A DNA stretch of 64,000 nucleotides, taken from positions 934,391 through 998,390 of the forward strand of contig NZ_QSTA01000001.1 of the NCBI RefSeq assembly GCF_003438075.1. The letters are read 5' to 3'. The notes under the pieces are model-generated. The model was not told the origin of the DNA. It made no database searches and saw only the letters and a list, made by a program, of their open reading frames with translations. Of this stretch, positions 52,713 to 62,831 are shown one piece after another. How positions within the stretch are numbered: the stretch's first letter is position 1; each line of letters opens with the position of its first letter. Origin of the DNA: Eubacterium sp. OM08-24. GTDB taxonomy: Bacteria; Bacillota; Clostridia; Oscillospirales; Acutalibacteraceae. Position numbers and translations under genes: made by a program.

Positions 52713-53219
52713 TTACAATGTAATTTTAAATGTAATTGAATTTTCATCTTCGCTAAAGCAAGCCGCCTTGCCCTTATGAGCATTTGCGATTGCCTTTACC
52801 ACTGAAAGTCCTATGCCATGACCGCCTGTCTGAGAATTTCTTGACGAATCGGCACGATAAAATCTTTCAAAAAGCTCATCGTGTTTACCCCTTTCGATTT
52901 TTTCAACACTGTTTGTAACGGTAATCACTCTGCCCTTTCCGTTAGATTTTAAGGAAATTGCAATTTTTCCGTTATCATCGGAATATTTCATAGCATTATC
53001 AAGCAAAAGTGACACAAGCTGTCTTATCGTACTTTCATCGCCGCAATAGCTAAGGTCTTTTTCAATATCGGCGGTAAGTGTTTTTCCCTGCGAATTTGCA
53101 ACAGACTGAAAGCCTTGCGTCACCTCATAAACGGCGTCAACGGAATAGTTGCTATGCTTTAAAATAACCACAAGTGCGTTTGAAAGTTCTTTTTCATCCT
53201 CGGCAAGAAGTAATCTCAT
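52713..53219 (-). pseudogene. Response regulator-histidine kinase fusion by internal deletion
   Basis: A 168-residue frame. Residues 1-30 are the start of an OmpR-type receiver (MRLLLAEDEKELSNALVVIL, acidic pair DE). From about residue 35 the sequence is the end of a sensor kinase: linker, N-box LVSLLLDNAMKYSDD, F-box FERFYRADSSR and G2-box GGHGIGLSVVKAIA. The receiver phospho-Asp, the DNA-binding domain, the sensor and the phosphorylated His are missing. A deletion of a two-component operon has joined gene starts and ends in frame. The ATG at 53219 with AGGAGG upstream keeps it translatable; it may be inert or an ATP-binding remnant. Confidence 0.8.
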
Positions 53220-53274
53220 AATCATTCCTCCTGTATTTATTGTAAAGCCAAAACCTTAAATACAGTTTAGATTA

Positions 53275-53306
53275 TTAAAAATGCCACATCGGTATGATGT
53301 GGCATT
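53275..53306 (-). terminator. Terminator of the LCP gene
   Basis: A 10-bp perfect stem ATGCCACATC/GATGTGGCAT with a T-run on the - strand. Confidence 0.8.
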
Positions 53307-53313
53307 AGTTGTG

Positions 53314-54465
53314 TTAATTTGATTTTGTGGTACTTGTTCCGCCTGTTACAAGTTCCTCATAAATAAACTCTGCAAAAAGCTTTCTCTGTGTCTCAAGGTC
53401 AGAAAAAGCAATTACCGAACCGACAGGAGTATCATTCATATAATACCACTGACCTTCCTGCGGAACAGTGTACTGTTCAACCGAATATGTGAGGTATGTC
53501 GGCGAATGAGAAACCAACGCTGTAATTTCGTCTTTCTTAATGTTGGTTGTAACAAGTGGGCCTACCTTGCCAACGATTGATACGATCTGAGTAAGGTCTG
53601 CGCTCTTCATATCGTTGAACATTGTTTCAAGGAGCTTACGCTGACGAGAGGTTCTGTCCCAGTCATCGCCTGCAATGCCTATCTCTTCCTCTGAGGAATC
53701 AAGGCCTCTGTTTCTTGCGTACCAAAGGGCTTGCTGACCTGTAAGATGTACCACACCGGGGGCATCGGTTATTGTTGTACGGGTATCGGACTGCTTGTTC
53801 TTGTAGAGCTGATAGTTGATATAATCAATTTCGTCCTTAGTAAGTTCAAGGTCAATACCGCCGAGAACATCAATAATATCTATAAAACTTGCGTAGTCAA
53901 CCACTGCATAACGGTCAACCTTTACGCCAAAGTTAGACTCAATAGTTTGAATTGTCAGCTTTGGGCCGCCGTAAGCGTATGCATTTGTGAGCTTGTCATA
54001 TCCATAACCGTCCACATAAACATAGCTGTCACGCTGGAAAGAAGTCATCTTCAGCTTTTTGTGGCGATTATCAATGGAGAGCATAATCATTGAGTCACTT
54101 CGGCCAAATTTCTCTCCCCTTGCGTTATCCTCACCGAAAAGCATAACATTGAGTACCTTTGAATCTTCAAGCAATTCATCATTGCTGAGCGACTTGTCAA
54201 AAATATCGTCTGAAGTAGAGTCGGCATTTGTTGTTGCCTTTGTTGCGGTTGCGGTATTATCTGAAATATCCACAAATTTCAGCGAATTAAGCACCGAATA
54301 ATAATAGATAAGTCCGCTGCCGCCGATAAGCAAAAGAACCGAGAGCACAATAGCGGTAATTCTGATTGCCCTGCCCTTCTTTTTATAAATTTTGTTTACC
54401 TGCTTGTTAGAACTTATATCGACAAAACCGTCTTTTATTTCGTTTTTGTTATCGTGATTTGCCAT
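53314..54465 (-). CDS. LytR-CpsA-Psr family cell-wall glycopolymer ligase
   Basis: A 383-residue protein: cytoplasmic basic N-terminus, one transmembrane helix (about 35-57) and an extracytoplasmic LCP domain (MLFGEDNARGEKFGRSDSMI, KMTSFQRDSYVYVDGYGYDK, LTNAYAYGGPKLTIQTIESN, ARNRGLDSSEEEIGIAGDDW). LCP enzymes transfer teichoic-acid-like or capsular polymers from lipid carrier to peptidoglycan. The conserved Arg and Asp residues are present. Confidence 0.93.
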   Translation of the reverse strand: MANHDNKNEIKDGFVDISSNKQVNKIYKKKGRAIRITAIVLSVLLLIGGSGLIYYYSVLNSLKFVDISDNTATATKATTNADSTSDDIFDKSLSNDELLEDSKVLNVMLFGEDNARGEKFGRSDSMIMLSIDNRHKKLKMTSFQRDSYVYVDGYGYDKLTNAYAYGGPKLTIQTIESNFGVKVDRYAVVDYASFIDIIDVLGGIDLELTKDEIDYINYQLYKNKQSDTRTTITDAPGVVHLTGQQALWYARNRGLDSSEEEIGIAGDDWDRTSRQRKLLETMFNDMKSADLTQIVSIVGKVGPLVTTNIKKDEITALVSHSPTYLTYSVEQYTVPQEGQWYYMNDTPVGSVIAFSDLETQRKLFAEFIYEELVTGGTSTTKSN

Positions 54466-54625
54466 AACATTCCTCCGAAAACAAAGTGAATTTAATTATG
54501 TTACAATCCGAGCATAACTAATTTAATAATTATACCATATTTGAATACAATTTAATTCTCAATAAGAATTAAATGTCTGATATTTTATTATTTTGTAAAA
54601 TTATGTAAATATTATCTGTAAATTT

Positions 54626-55210
54626 TTACATTTCGTCAAGCGAAAGCGAAAACGCAGGCAAAAATTCTTTGCTAAAAACCTCAGCCTCAGGCATATTCAT
54701 TTCTTTTATAGATTTTTCAATTCCTGTTTTTGCTTGCCTGAACTCCTCATTGCCCATACGCAGTTCTTCAATACATTTTATAAGTGCCGAAAATCTGTCT
54801 GCCGCCTTAACAAACTTTTTAAGCTCCTTGTCCTCATCACTGTTCTGCTTAATAATCAGCTCCATATCCTCTCTGAAATCTTCGGGCAAAAGCGAGCACA
54901 ATCTGTCGGCAGCCGCATTTTCAATATCCTTATAAGCGTCCTTAATGGTGTTGTTAAAATATTTTATCGGAGTTGGCATATCACCTGTAATTATCTCTGT
55001 TGAATCGTGAAAAACAGCAAGGATACTCGCTCTTTCAGCATTAAGACTGCCTGCAAATCTTTTGTTATGAATAAGCACAAGACAGTGTGCAAGCATTGCA
55101 ACCTGCAAGCTATGCTCACTTAAATTCTCATATTTTGTATTATTCATAAGTCCCCAACGATTTATGTATTTCATTCGTGACATCATAGCATAAAAATTCG
55201 ACTGTTCCAT
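54626..55210 (-). CDS. YfbR-like HD-domain 5'-deoxynucleotidase
   Basis: A 194-residue HD hydrolase with metal ligands in SEHSLQVAMLAH, FHDSTEIITGDMPTP and KAADRFSAL. YfbR of E. coli dephosphorylates deoxynucleoside 5'-monophosphates; the motif order and length match. A monocistronic gene, divergent from yfhO. Confidence 0.9.
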   Translation of the reverse strand: MEQSNFYAMMSRMKYINRWGLMNNTKYENLSEHSLQVAMLAHCLVLIHNKRFAGSLNAERASILAVFHDSTEIITGDMPTPIKYFNNTIKDAYKDIENAAADRLCSLLPEDFREDMELIIKQNSDEDKELKKFVKAADRFSALIKCIEELRMGNEEFRQAKTGIEKSIKEMNMPEAEVFSKEFLPAFSLSLDEM

Positions 55211-55364
55211 AGCTATTTTCTCCTGTTTTTTTCCAAAATATAGTGCATTTCACCTTGTAATGTGGTATAATAAGTATTAATTATAATTTTTTATTTAATT
55301 ATAGCCGTATTTCTTGGCTTTGTAAAGAATTTTGATTACTAATTACCCTTTTGTGGAGGAATAT

Positions 55365-57812
55365 ATGGGCAGGCAGCTTGAAAGATACAGAAATAAAAAT
55401 TATCATTATGGGTTACAAGTCTTTTTTATTGCTTTTATTACAGCCTGTGCGCTGATTATTCCGTTCATTATTTTTGACGGCGGTGTTTTCTACTATTACG
55501 GTGACTTTAATGTGCAGGAAATCCCCTTTTATCAAATGATACATGACGCCGTAAAAAGCGGTAATTTCGGCTGGAATACCACAACAGACTTAGGCTCTGA
55601 TTTAATTTCAAGTTACAGCTTTTATCTGCTCGGCAGTCCGTTCTTTTGGGCAACCATTCCTTTTCCAAGCGAGGCTGTCCCCTATCTTATAGGGCCGTTG
55701 ATTATACTAAAGCTGTCGTTTTGTTCGCTTTCGGCATACATTTATCTTAAAAGATATGTCAGACATCGTCAGTTTGCGGTAATTGGCGGACTTCTTTACG
55801 CTTTTTCGGGATTTTCTGTTTATAATATTTTCTTTTTCCACTTTCACGAGCCAATGATAGTGTTCCCTCTGCTGCTTGCGGCACTGGACGCATTTTTATT
55901 TGACAAAAAAAGAGGTATATTTGCCCCTGCCGTATTCTGTGCCTGCGTAGTAAATTACTACTTCTTTACAGGTCAGGTACTCTTTGTAGTTATTTATTTC
56001 TTAATGCTCGTGTTTACCAAGACCTATAAATTTTCTGTTAAAGAATTTTTATTGCTTGCTTCAGAGGTTTTAATAGGCTTTCTCGCCACTGCATTCATAC
56101 TTTTGCCATCGGTTTTGGGCATTATGGGCAATCCTCGACTTAACACACTTCCAAACGGCTGGGACTCTCTTGTTCATAACAATTCGCAAAGATATTGGCT
56201 TTCTATCGCCGCATTCTTCTTCCCTGCCGATATGCCGGCTTATCCTACATTTACGCCCGACTCAAACTGCAAATGGGCGTCTGTGGCAGGCTGGATGCCG
56301 CTCGTTGGTATGACAGGCGCAATAGCCTATCTCCAGCTAAAAAAGCGTGATTGGATAAAGAAAATTATCAGTCTGTTAATAATAATGGCATTTGTTCCTG
56401 TGCTCAACTCAGCTTTCCAAATGCTCAACAGCTCTATCTACTATGCAAGATGGTACTATATGCTCGTGCTTATGCTCACGCTTGCCACAATTCGTGCTCT
56501 TGAAAGCAATAAAGCCGATTGGGGCAGAGCCGTAAGATGGTCGGCAGGAATCACCCTTGCAATGACAATTTTAATAGGCTTAATGCCAAAAGTCACAACA
56601 AATGATGACGAAACCGAGCAATGGTCTGTCGGTGTAGCCGCCGACACAAGACGATTTTGGATATATGCACTTATTGCCATGGTGTGCATTTTAGGCTTTG
56701 TTCTTATTTTCAAAAAATTCGGTTTTCGCACAAGGGCATTTTACATTGCAACATCAATCACACTTTGCTTAACAATTCTGCTCACAAGCGGTTTTATAAT
56801 CGGTACGGGTACAGCTTACAGCGCAACCATAAAGCCGATTAAAGAGAACATTTTAAACAAGCGTGACGCAATTCACATTGACGACCTTGACGATGACAGC
56901 GTAAGAAGTGATTTTTACGAATGTCCCGACAATACGGCAATGTTTTGGCAGATTAAGTCAATCAACTGTTTTCAAAGCTCGGTATCAACCTCTATTATGC
57001 AGTTTTACGAGGCGCTCGGAATGACAAGAGATGTTGCATCTCGTCCCGATACAAATATGTACGGTATCCGTTCGCTATTGAGCTGTAAATATCTTTTCGA
57101 TTATATGGGCGATGACACCGATATAAGCAACTCTTTTACCGAAAAAAACGGTAAAACAAAAATGCCGTATTGGAAGTTTTTAAAAGCGGAAAACGGTTTT
57201 AGAATTTACGAGAACACCTGCTATATTCCTATGGGATTTACCTACGATTCCTTTGTTACGGAGGAAGAATTTGAGCAGTCAAAGAGTTCGCATAAGTCTG
57301 AAACTATTTTATATTCAATGGTTCTCAGTCGTGAGCAAATGAAAAAATATGCCTCAATAACAGGCTATACAGACGAAAAATACAAAGAGCTTTACGGAAA
57401 GAAACCCGAAGACTTTGTAAGCATAATAGACGATTACTCTTACGGCAGGGAAACCTACAAGAAAGTTTGCGAAGAACGCAAAAATAATTCTTGTTCAGAA
57501 TTTAATTATACAGACAACGGCTTTAACGCTGTTTTTGACAATACAAACGGCAATGAAAATCTGCTTTTCTTCAGTGTGCCTTACAGTGACGGCTTTACGG
57601 CATATGTAAACGGTACAGAAACCGAAATAGAAAAGGTAAACAACGGACTTATGGCTGTTTATATTCCCGCAAATGAAAATTGCAATATAGAATTTGTTTA
57701 CAAAACTCCGGGACTGTCAACAGGCATACTCATTTCTGTTATTTCAGCCGCCGCATTTTTGGTTTATATTTTATCAATTAACATCTTTAGATATATAAAA
57801 AAGAGGAAATAA
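55365..57812 (+). CDS. YfhO-family membrane protein
   Basis: An 815-residue protein with about 12-14 transmembrane helices (first near 22-42, last at the C-terminus before YIKKRK) and a large outer domain (about 480-780). YfhO proteins have a GT-C-like fold and are linked to glycosylation of lipoteichoic acid or other surface polymers. The ATG at 55365 after GGAGG is preferred to an upstream in-frame TTG at 55332. Followed closely by a peptidase gene. Confidence 0.88.
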   Translation: MGRQLERYRNKNYHYGLQVFFIAFITACALIIPFIIFDGGVFYYYGDFNVQEIPFYQMIHDAVKSGNFGWNTTTDLGSDLISSYSFYLLGSPFFWATIPFPSEAVPYLIGPLIILKLSFCSLSAYIYLKRYVRHRQFAVIGGLLYAFSGFSVYNIFFFHFHEPMIVFPLLLAALDAFLFDKKRGIFAPAVFCACVVNYYFFTGQVLFVVIYFLMLVFTKTYKFSVKEFLLLASEVLIGFLATAFILLPSVLGIMGNPRLNTLPNGWDSLVHNNSQRYWLSIAAFFFPADMPAYPTFTPDSNCKWASVAGWMPLVGMTGAIAYLQLKKRDWIKKIISLLIIMAFVPVLNSAFQMLNSSIYYARWYYMLVLMLTLATIRALESNKADWGRAVRWSAGITLAMTILIGLMPKVTTNDDETEQWSVGVAADTRRFWIYALIAMVCILGFVLIFKKFGFRTRAFYIATSITLCLTILLTSGFIIGTGTAYSATIKPIKENILNKRDAIHIDDLDDDSVRSDFYECPDNTAMFWQIKSINCFQSSVSTSIMQFYEALGMTRDVASRPDTNMYGIRSLLSCKYLFDYMGDDTDISNSFTEKNGKTKMPYWKFLKAENGFRIYENTCYIPMGFTYDSFVTEEEFEQSKSSHKSETILYSMVLSREQMKKYASITGYTDEKYKELYGKKPEDFVSIIDDYSYGRETYKKVCEERKNNSCSEFNYTDNGFNAVFDNTNGNENLLFFSVPYSDGFTAYVNGTETEIEKVNNGLMAVYIPANENCNIEFVYKTPGLSTGILISVISAAAFLVYILSINIFRYIKKRK

Positions 57813-57833
57813 TTACATTCGGAGGACTTAACT

Positions 57834-59210
57834 ATGATATTTGGTGACAGAATATTAAAATACAAAGACGAATTACTTGCTGACCTCAACACACTAATCG
57901 GGTTTGAATCGGTTGCAAACGAAAAACCCGAGGAATGTCAGAACGCCATGGACTTTATGCTTAAAAGAGCAAAGGACTTTGGATTGGTCGGTAAACAGGT
58001 TACAAGCGAAAGTATGCACATTCAGCTTGGCGACAAAGGCAAACTCTGCGGTATTTTGAGCCACCTTGATGTTGTGCCGGCAGGCAATAATTGGAGCGTA
58101 CTTCCCTACTTCCTCACCGAAAAAGACGGCAGACTTTACGGCAGAGGAATTGCAGACGATAAAGGCGCTGCGCTCGTTACACTTTATTGTTTGAGAGCAT
58201 TAAAGGACGAGGGCATTGACGGAGTAAACACCCTGCGTGCAATTTACGGCACAAGCGAGGAGTGCGGTATGGAGGATATAGACGGATATTTTGAAAAAAT
58301 GCCTGTTCCTGACCTTTCTTTCACTCCCGACAGCGACTACGGAATTTGCTATGCCGAAAAAGGTATTCTCCAAATTGAAGTCAGCACAAAGGGAAACCTT
58401 GCAACTGTACTTTCTCAGCTACACTCAGGCAAGGCAATAAATGCTGTTCCCGACATTGCCTATGCCCTGCTTGATTCATCAAACTACGATGAGCAAAATC
58501 TGCTTGAGCTTTCAAAAACAACAAAAGGCAACTTTGAGTTTAACTCTACAATAGACGGACTTATGGTAATCAGCCGAGGCAAAGCCGCTCATGCCTGCGA
58601 GCCGCATAAGGGATTCAATGCCGCCGCCGCACTTATTGAGCTGCTCGCAAAGGCATATGCCGCTAATGAAATAGGCGCAATCTGCGACTTTATCAACATT
58701 GCTTACGGCAACGAAACCGACGGCTGTTCACTCGGTCTTAAAACTCATTGCAGTATTTCGGGCGACCTCACAGTAAACCTCGGCTATATTCACATTGAGG
58801 GTGACGAGGCAAGAGCCGCTTTTGATATTCGCTACCCTGTTTCTGTTACAGGCGGCAGTGTTTACAGACAGTTCAGATATGCGGCTAAACATAATAAATT
58901 AAATGTTAAGATACTTAATCACGAAAAGCCGCTTTACATTGAAAAGGACAGCGAGCTTGTAAAACTCCTTTCAGGTGCATACAAGGCTGTTACGGGCGAG
59001 AACCCCGAACTTTACACCACAGGCGGCGGAACATACGCAAGAAAGCTCGGCGGAAAAGGTCTTGCTTTTGGCCCTGCTTTCAAAGATGACGAGGTTAATA
59101 TGCACAATGCAGACGAAAGCATTGATAAAGAAAAATTCTTTACCCACGCTCAGATTTGCCTTGAGGCAATGTATAGAATGTACTGCGGTACAAATGACAG
59201 CGAAAACTAA
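57834..59210 (+). CDS. M20 dipeptidase, Sapep/PepV-type
   Basis: A 458-residue metallopeptidase with the zinc-site motifs SHLDVVPAG, GRGIADDKGAALVTLY and GTSEECGMEDI, plus a late H in VNMHNADES. A central lid domain (about 170-370) is as in PepV/Sapep. It should cleave dipeptides in the cytoplasm. GGAGG precedes the ATG. Confidence 0.92.
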   Translation: MIFGDRILKYKDELLADLNTLIGFESVANEKPEECQNAMDFMLKRAKDFGLVGKQVTSESMHIQLGDKGKLCGILSHLDVVPAGNNWSVLPYFLTEKDGRLYGRGIADDKGAALVTLYCLRALKDEGIDGVNTLRAIYGTSEECGMEDIDGYFEKMPVPDLSFTPDSDYGICYAEKGILQIEVSTKGNLATVLSQLHSGKAINAVPDIAYALLDSSNYDEQNLLELSKTTKGNFEFNSTIDGLMVISRGKAAHACEPHKGFNAAAALIELLAKAYAANEIGAICDFINIAYGNETDGCSLGLKTHCSISGDLTVNLGYIHIEGDEARAAFDIRYPVSVTGGSVYRQFRYAAKHNKLNVKILNHEKPLYIEKDSELVKLLSGAYKAVTGENPELYTTGGGTYARKLGGKGLAFGPAFKDDEVNMHNADESIDKEKFFTHAQICLEAMYRMYCGTNDSEN

Positions 59211-59259
59211 TATTTTTATACTTGCATCGGCAAAATATTAATTAACAAAGGATTTTTGT

Positions 59260-60045
59260 ATGACTAAAGAAAAACTTATTAAAAATCAGGCGCTAAACTC
59301 ATTAAAAGGCTCGTGGTTAATTCTCATTGCAATGGCACTTGTGATTTCAGCCGTTATTATTGCTTTGTCGGGTTTCGGCACTATAATACAGCTGATTACC
59401 AAGTCTTTTGATATCACAACAAATACTGCAAAGCCCGGTAAAGAATTTTTATTTGAACTGGTTAACGGAATTAGTGTGGCTGTAATGTTCTTTTTAAGTC
59501 CGCTGATAAACGGATTTTTCAAATCCGCCTACACCGCAGTTCACAATGAAATACCGAAGATCTGGGATTTATTCAGCTTTTTTAAATCAGCAAAGCTGTA
59601 TTTCAAGGCTATTCTCCTCAACTTAATGTTCTGCATAATTTTATCTGCGGCGGCATTTGCATTTGATTTTGACTACCTTATAAAAATCATTATGGATTCG
59701 GTATCAAACAACGATATTCTTGCGGCTGTGTTACAGCCTGTATTGAATGTGGGATTTGGCGCTGTGTCTGTTTTCCTTATTTCGTTTGTTTACTTGTTTT
59801 TCGTAAACTACGCAATGTTTTTATTCGTTGATGATCCAAAGTCCAATGTATTCTCATGCTTTGGCAAAGGAGTAAAAATGTTCGTTAAAAACTTTGGCAA
59901 CACAATGAAGTTATATTTCAGCTTTATCGGTTGGATTGCGCTATGCTTTTTTGTAGTACCTACGTTTTATGTATTGCCGTACATTACAACTACATTTGCA
60001 ACCTCTGCAAAGTGGTTAATATCAATAGAAAAAGGCAGGAATTAA
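59260..60045 (+). CDS. Polytopic membrane protein, DUF975-like
   Basis: A 261-residue protein with five to six transmembrane helices (about 20-42, 68-88, 115-135, 160-190, 225-245). The amphipathic start (KEKLIKNQALNSLKGSWLIL) recalls DUF975-type proteins of Firmicutes, whose function is unknown. The glycosyltransferase gene follows with a 2-nt gap. Confidence 0.7.
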   Translation: MTKEKLIKNQALNSLKGSWLILIAMALVISAVIIALSGFGTIIQLITKSFDITTNTAKPGKEFLFELVNGISVAVMFFLSPLINGFFKSAYTAVHNEIPKIWDLFSFFKSAKLYFKAILLNLMFCIILSAAAFAFDFDYLIKIIMDSVSNNDILAAVLQPVLNVGFGAVSVFLISFVYLFFVNYAMFLFVDDPKSNVFSCFGKGVKMFVKNFGNTMKLYFSFIGWIALCFFVVPTFYVLPYITTTFATSAKWLISIEKGRN

Positions 60046-60047
60046 CT

Positions 60048-61124
60048 ATGATAGTTTCTCTGTGTATGATTGCCTACAACGAGGCAGATGCGCTTGATGG
60101 ACTTTTCAAGGATATTTCGTTGCAGGATTATCCGCACAACAAGATAGAGGTTGTATTTGTTGACAGTATGTCAACCGACAAAACCTATGAAATGATGGGA
60201 AAATTCAAGGAATTAGGCTACGGATTTCGCAATGTGACTATCGTGCAGTGTATGAAAAAAAATCAGGCAAGCTCGTGGAATGCCGCTCTTATGACTGCTC
60301 GTGGTGATGTTATAATAAGGGTAGACGCTCATGCCCGTATTCCAAAGGACTTTGTTTCAAGAAATGTAATGAACCTTGAGGACGGCGAAAATGTTGTGGG
60401 CGGCGGCAGACCAAACATCACCTCTGACATTTCATCTTGGAAACTCACCTTGCTTGCGGCAGAGGACTCACTTTTTGGCAGTTCGGTAGCCTCTTACCGC
60501 AGACCCTCGGCACAAAAAGAATACCTCGACAGCCTTTTTCATGCCGCTTACAGACGAGAGGTAATAGCAAAGGTTGGCGGTTTTAACGAAAACCTCGGCA
60601 GAACAGAAGATAACGAATTTCACTACCGCATAAGAAAAGCAGGCTACAAAATGTGCTGTTGCCCTGACATAGTGTCTTATCAGCACGCAAGAAATAATCT
60701 TAAATATATGGTTCATCAAAAATACTCCAACGGCAGGTGGATAGGTCTTACTTTGTCGGAGTGTCCGGGATGTCTTTCATACTTCCACTTTGCTCCGTTT
60801 CTATTCGTAATGGCTCTGTTGTTCTGCTCGGTACTTGCATTTCTCGGTTTGCCTCTGTTACTATATGTTTTGCTTGCAATTTACGGAATGTTTGACATAG
60901 TAAATACAGTCGGCTGCTGCACAATGAAAAACATTCAGCCGCAGTTTGTACTGTTGCCGTTCATCTTCCCTATGCTCCACATTGCATACGGAATAGGCAC
61001 AATAGTCGGTTTGATTCAAATTCCGTCCTGGCAAAAAAGCATAAAGAACAGTCACGCAAAAGAAAAAATTGAAAAAGTAAGGCGCAAGGTAATTCAAAAC
61101 ACCTTAAAGCCTGAGGAACGCTGA
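60048..61124 (+). CDS. Family 2 glycosyltransferase, ExoA-like
   Basis: A 358-residue protein. The GT-A domain (1-240) has SLCMIAYNEADALDGLF, VVFVDSMSTDKTYEM, the metal-binding RVDAHARIPKDF and GRTEDNEFHYRIRKAGY with the acid pair ED. Two or three transmembrane helices follow (about 250-330). The layout matches succinoglycan-type ExoA enzymes that add sugars to lipid-linked or surface polymers. The ATG at 60048 follows AGGCAGGA; the longer frame begins inside the upstream gene. Confidence 0.9.
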   Translation: MIVSLCMIAYNEADALDGLFKDISLQDYPHNKIEVVFVDSMSTDKTYEMMGKFKELGYGFRNVTIVQCMKKNQASSWNAALMTARGDVIIRVDAHARIPKDFVSRNVMNLEDGENVVGGGRPNITSDISSWKLTLLAAEDSLFGSSVASYRRPSAQKEYLDSLFHAAYRREVIAKVGGFNENLGRTEDNEFHYRIRKAGYKMCCCPDIVSYQHARNNLKYMVHQKYSNGRWIGLTLSECPGCLSYFHFAPFLFVMALLFCSVLAFLGLPLLLYVLLAIYGMFDIVNTVGCCTMKNIQPQFVLLPFIFPMLHIAYGIGTIVGLIQIPSWQKSIKNSHAKEKIEKVRRKVIQNTLKPEER

Positions 61125-61846
61125 TGTTTACTCTCGATAATTGGTCGGCTGATGACTACAACAATCTGACCGAATACCTTAAAAGCCATGCCGATTTAAA
61201 ATACAAAGCCTTTCACTCGTCGCTCATACCCGATGATGAAAGCGACAGCTTTATCGGCATCCGTATGCCTGATATGCGCAAAATTGCTAAGGAAATTTCA
61301 AAAGGAAATGCTCGTGAATTTTTGAATATTTCCAAAACAGAATATTACGAACAGCGTATTATTTCCGCCATTGTTACGGGACTTATTAAAACCGAAAATT
61401 TTGAGGACTTTATTTCTCTTGTAAATAATTTTATTCCTAAAATAAATAATTGGGCGGTTTGTGACGGCCTTTGTGCTGGACTTAAAGAAGTTAAAAAATA
61501 TAAAATTAAATTTTTTGACTACCTCACAAATTATTTAGAGAGTAAAAACGAGTGGTATATCCGCTTTGCGTTTGTTATTATGCTTGACTATTACCTCGAC
61601 AGTGAATTTATAGATGCCGTACTTGCTCGGTGCGACTTGGTAAACAGCGATAAATACTACATTTTAATGGCGCAGGCATGGCTCATTGCAACCGCATATG
61701 CCAAGCAGAGAGAAACTACACATTCATATTTCCTTAATAATAATCTCAATGACGCAACCTTTAATAAAGCTATTCAAAAATGTATTGAAAGCAGACGAGT
61801 ATCCGATGAGGATAAAAAATTTTTAAGAACTCTAAAAAGGTATTGA
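61124..61846 (+). CDS. DNA alkylation repair protein, AlkD-like HEAT family
   Basis: A 240-residue all-helical protein with the family segments SFIGIRMPDMRKIAKEISKG, KINNWAVCDGLCAG, WYIRFAFVIMLDYYL and a late MAQAWLIATAYAKQ. AlkD-type glycosylases remove alkylated purines. Its start overlaps the upstream stop by one base (TGATG). Confidence 0.92.
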   Translation: MFTLDNWSADDYNNLTEYLKSHADLKYKAFHSSLIPDDESDSFIGIRMPDMRKIAKEISKGNAREFLNISKTEYYEQRIISAIVTGLIKTENFEDFISLVNNFIPKINNWAVCDGLCAGLKEVKKYKIKFFDYLTNYLESKNEWYIRFAFVIMLDYYLDSEFIDAVLARCDLVNSDKYYILMAQAWLIATAYAKQRETTHSYFLNNNLNDATFNKAIQKCIESRRVSDEDKKFLRTLKRY

Positions 61847-61870
61847 CAAATCACAATTACGGAATATAAT
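61843..61870 (+). promoter_or_regulatory. Promoter of the ribU unit
   Basis: TTGACA (61843-61848, overlapping the AlkD-like gene stop), 16 bases, TATAAT (61865-61870). Confidence 0.75.
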
Positions 61871-61881
61871 ATAATTAACAG

Positions 61882-62087
61882 TTGTCTTCGGGGCGGAGTG
61901 AAATTCTCCACCGGTGGTTAAAGTCCACGAACAAGCATTGCTTGCCGAGTCTGTGAAATTCAGACACCGACGGTATAGTCCGGATGAAAGAAGAAACGCA
62001 AACTCTCGGCATTGCCATTTGGCTTTGTCGAACCTTTTGTGCAGAAATTTTCCCCGTTACACTAAGTAACGGGGATTTTTATTTTTC
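61882..62087 (+). promoter_or_regulatory. FMN riboswitch (RFN element) with terminator
   Basis: The aptamer at about 61882-61995 shows the conserved blocks TCTTCGGGGCGG, ACCGGTGGTTAAAGTCCACG, CCGACGGTATAGTCCGGATG and the closing GAAAGAAG. A terminator stem CCCCGTTAC/GTAACGGGG followed by ATTTTTATTTTT (62052-62087) is the expression platform. FMN binding should terminate transcription before ribU. Confidence 0.95.
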
Positions 62088-62124
62088 TCGGGACATCTGA
62101 ATTTATTTCTAAGGAGTGTGTTCT

Positions 62125-62781
62125 ATGAGAACAGCACAAAAATCCAATCAAAAACTTATGACCACAAAAATTACGGTAACTGCGCTGTTGACAGCAGTTG
62201 CCATTGCTCTTCAGTACATTGAAGTGCCCATTCCGCTCGTGCCGTCATTCTTAAAGCTCGATTTTTCGGATTTGCCTGAGCTTATCGGCTCATTTGTATT
62301 AGGCCCGCAGTACGGCATAATTATTTGCCTGCTTAAAAATCTTATTCATTTGCCTGTATCAAGCTCAATGTTTGTAGGTGAATTTTCAAACTTTATTCTC
62401 GGCGCAATTTTTGTGTTTGTGGCAGGTATGATTTATAAGTACAACAAAACTAAAAAAGGCGCTTTAATCGGCTGCGTAGCAGGTGCGGCGACAATGGCAA
62501 TACTCAGTGTTGTAACAAACTACTTTGTAGTTTACCCTGTTTATGCAGAGCTATGGGCAGGCGGAGATATGAATGTAATTGTAAATATGTATAAATTACT
62601 CTTGCCGTCATCAGACACATTGCTAAAGTCTTTAATTATCTTCAATGTACCTTTCACATTATTTAAGGGCATAATTGACGCTATTATAGCAATGATAATT
62701 TACAAGCCGCTTTCAAATATGATTGTTCGTATGAACACTGCTTTTACAAAAAAGAGCAGCACTAAGGCCGAAAAGGCTTGA
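62125..62781 (+). CDS. ribU: Riboflavin ECF transporter S component
   Basis: A 218-residue membrane protein with about six helices, starting at the ATG at 62125 after AAGGAG (the GTG at 62116 overlaps that site). Motifs ALLTAVAIALQYIEVPIPLV, FLKLDFSDLPELIGSFVLGP and LLKNLIHLPVSSSMFVGEFS are typical of RibU. It binds riboflavin and works with a shared EcfA-EcfT module, which is not in this window. Control by FMN riboswitch supports the substrate. Confidence 0.93.
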   Translation: MRTAQKSNQKLMTTKITVTALLTAVAIALQYIEVPIPLVPSFLKLDFSDLPELIGSFVLGPQYGIIICLLKNLIHLPVSSSMFVGEFSNFILGAIFVFVAGMIYKYNKTKKGALIGCVAGAATMAILSVVTNYFVVYPVYAELWAGGDMNVIVNMYKLLLPSSDTLLKSLIIFNVPFTLFKGIIDAIIAMIIYKPLSNMIVRMNTAFTKKSSTKAEKA

Positions 62782-62805
62782 CTTTTTTCGACATAGTGAT
62801 ATAAT
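62778..62805 (+). promoter_or_regulatory. Promoter of the folT unit
   Basis: TTGACT (62778-62783, overlapping the ribU stop), 16 bases, TATAAT (62800-62805). Confidence 0.65.
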
Positions 62806-62831
62806 ATAATTTGTAAGCATTTTTGCTTAAC

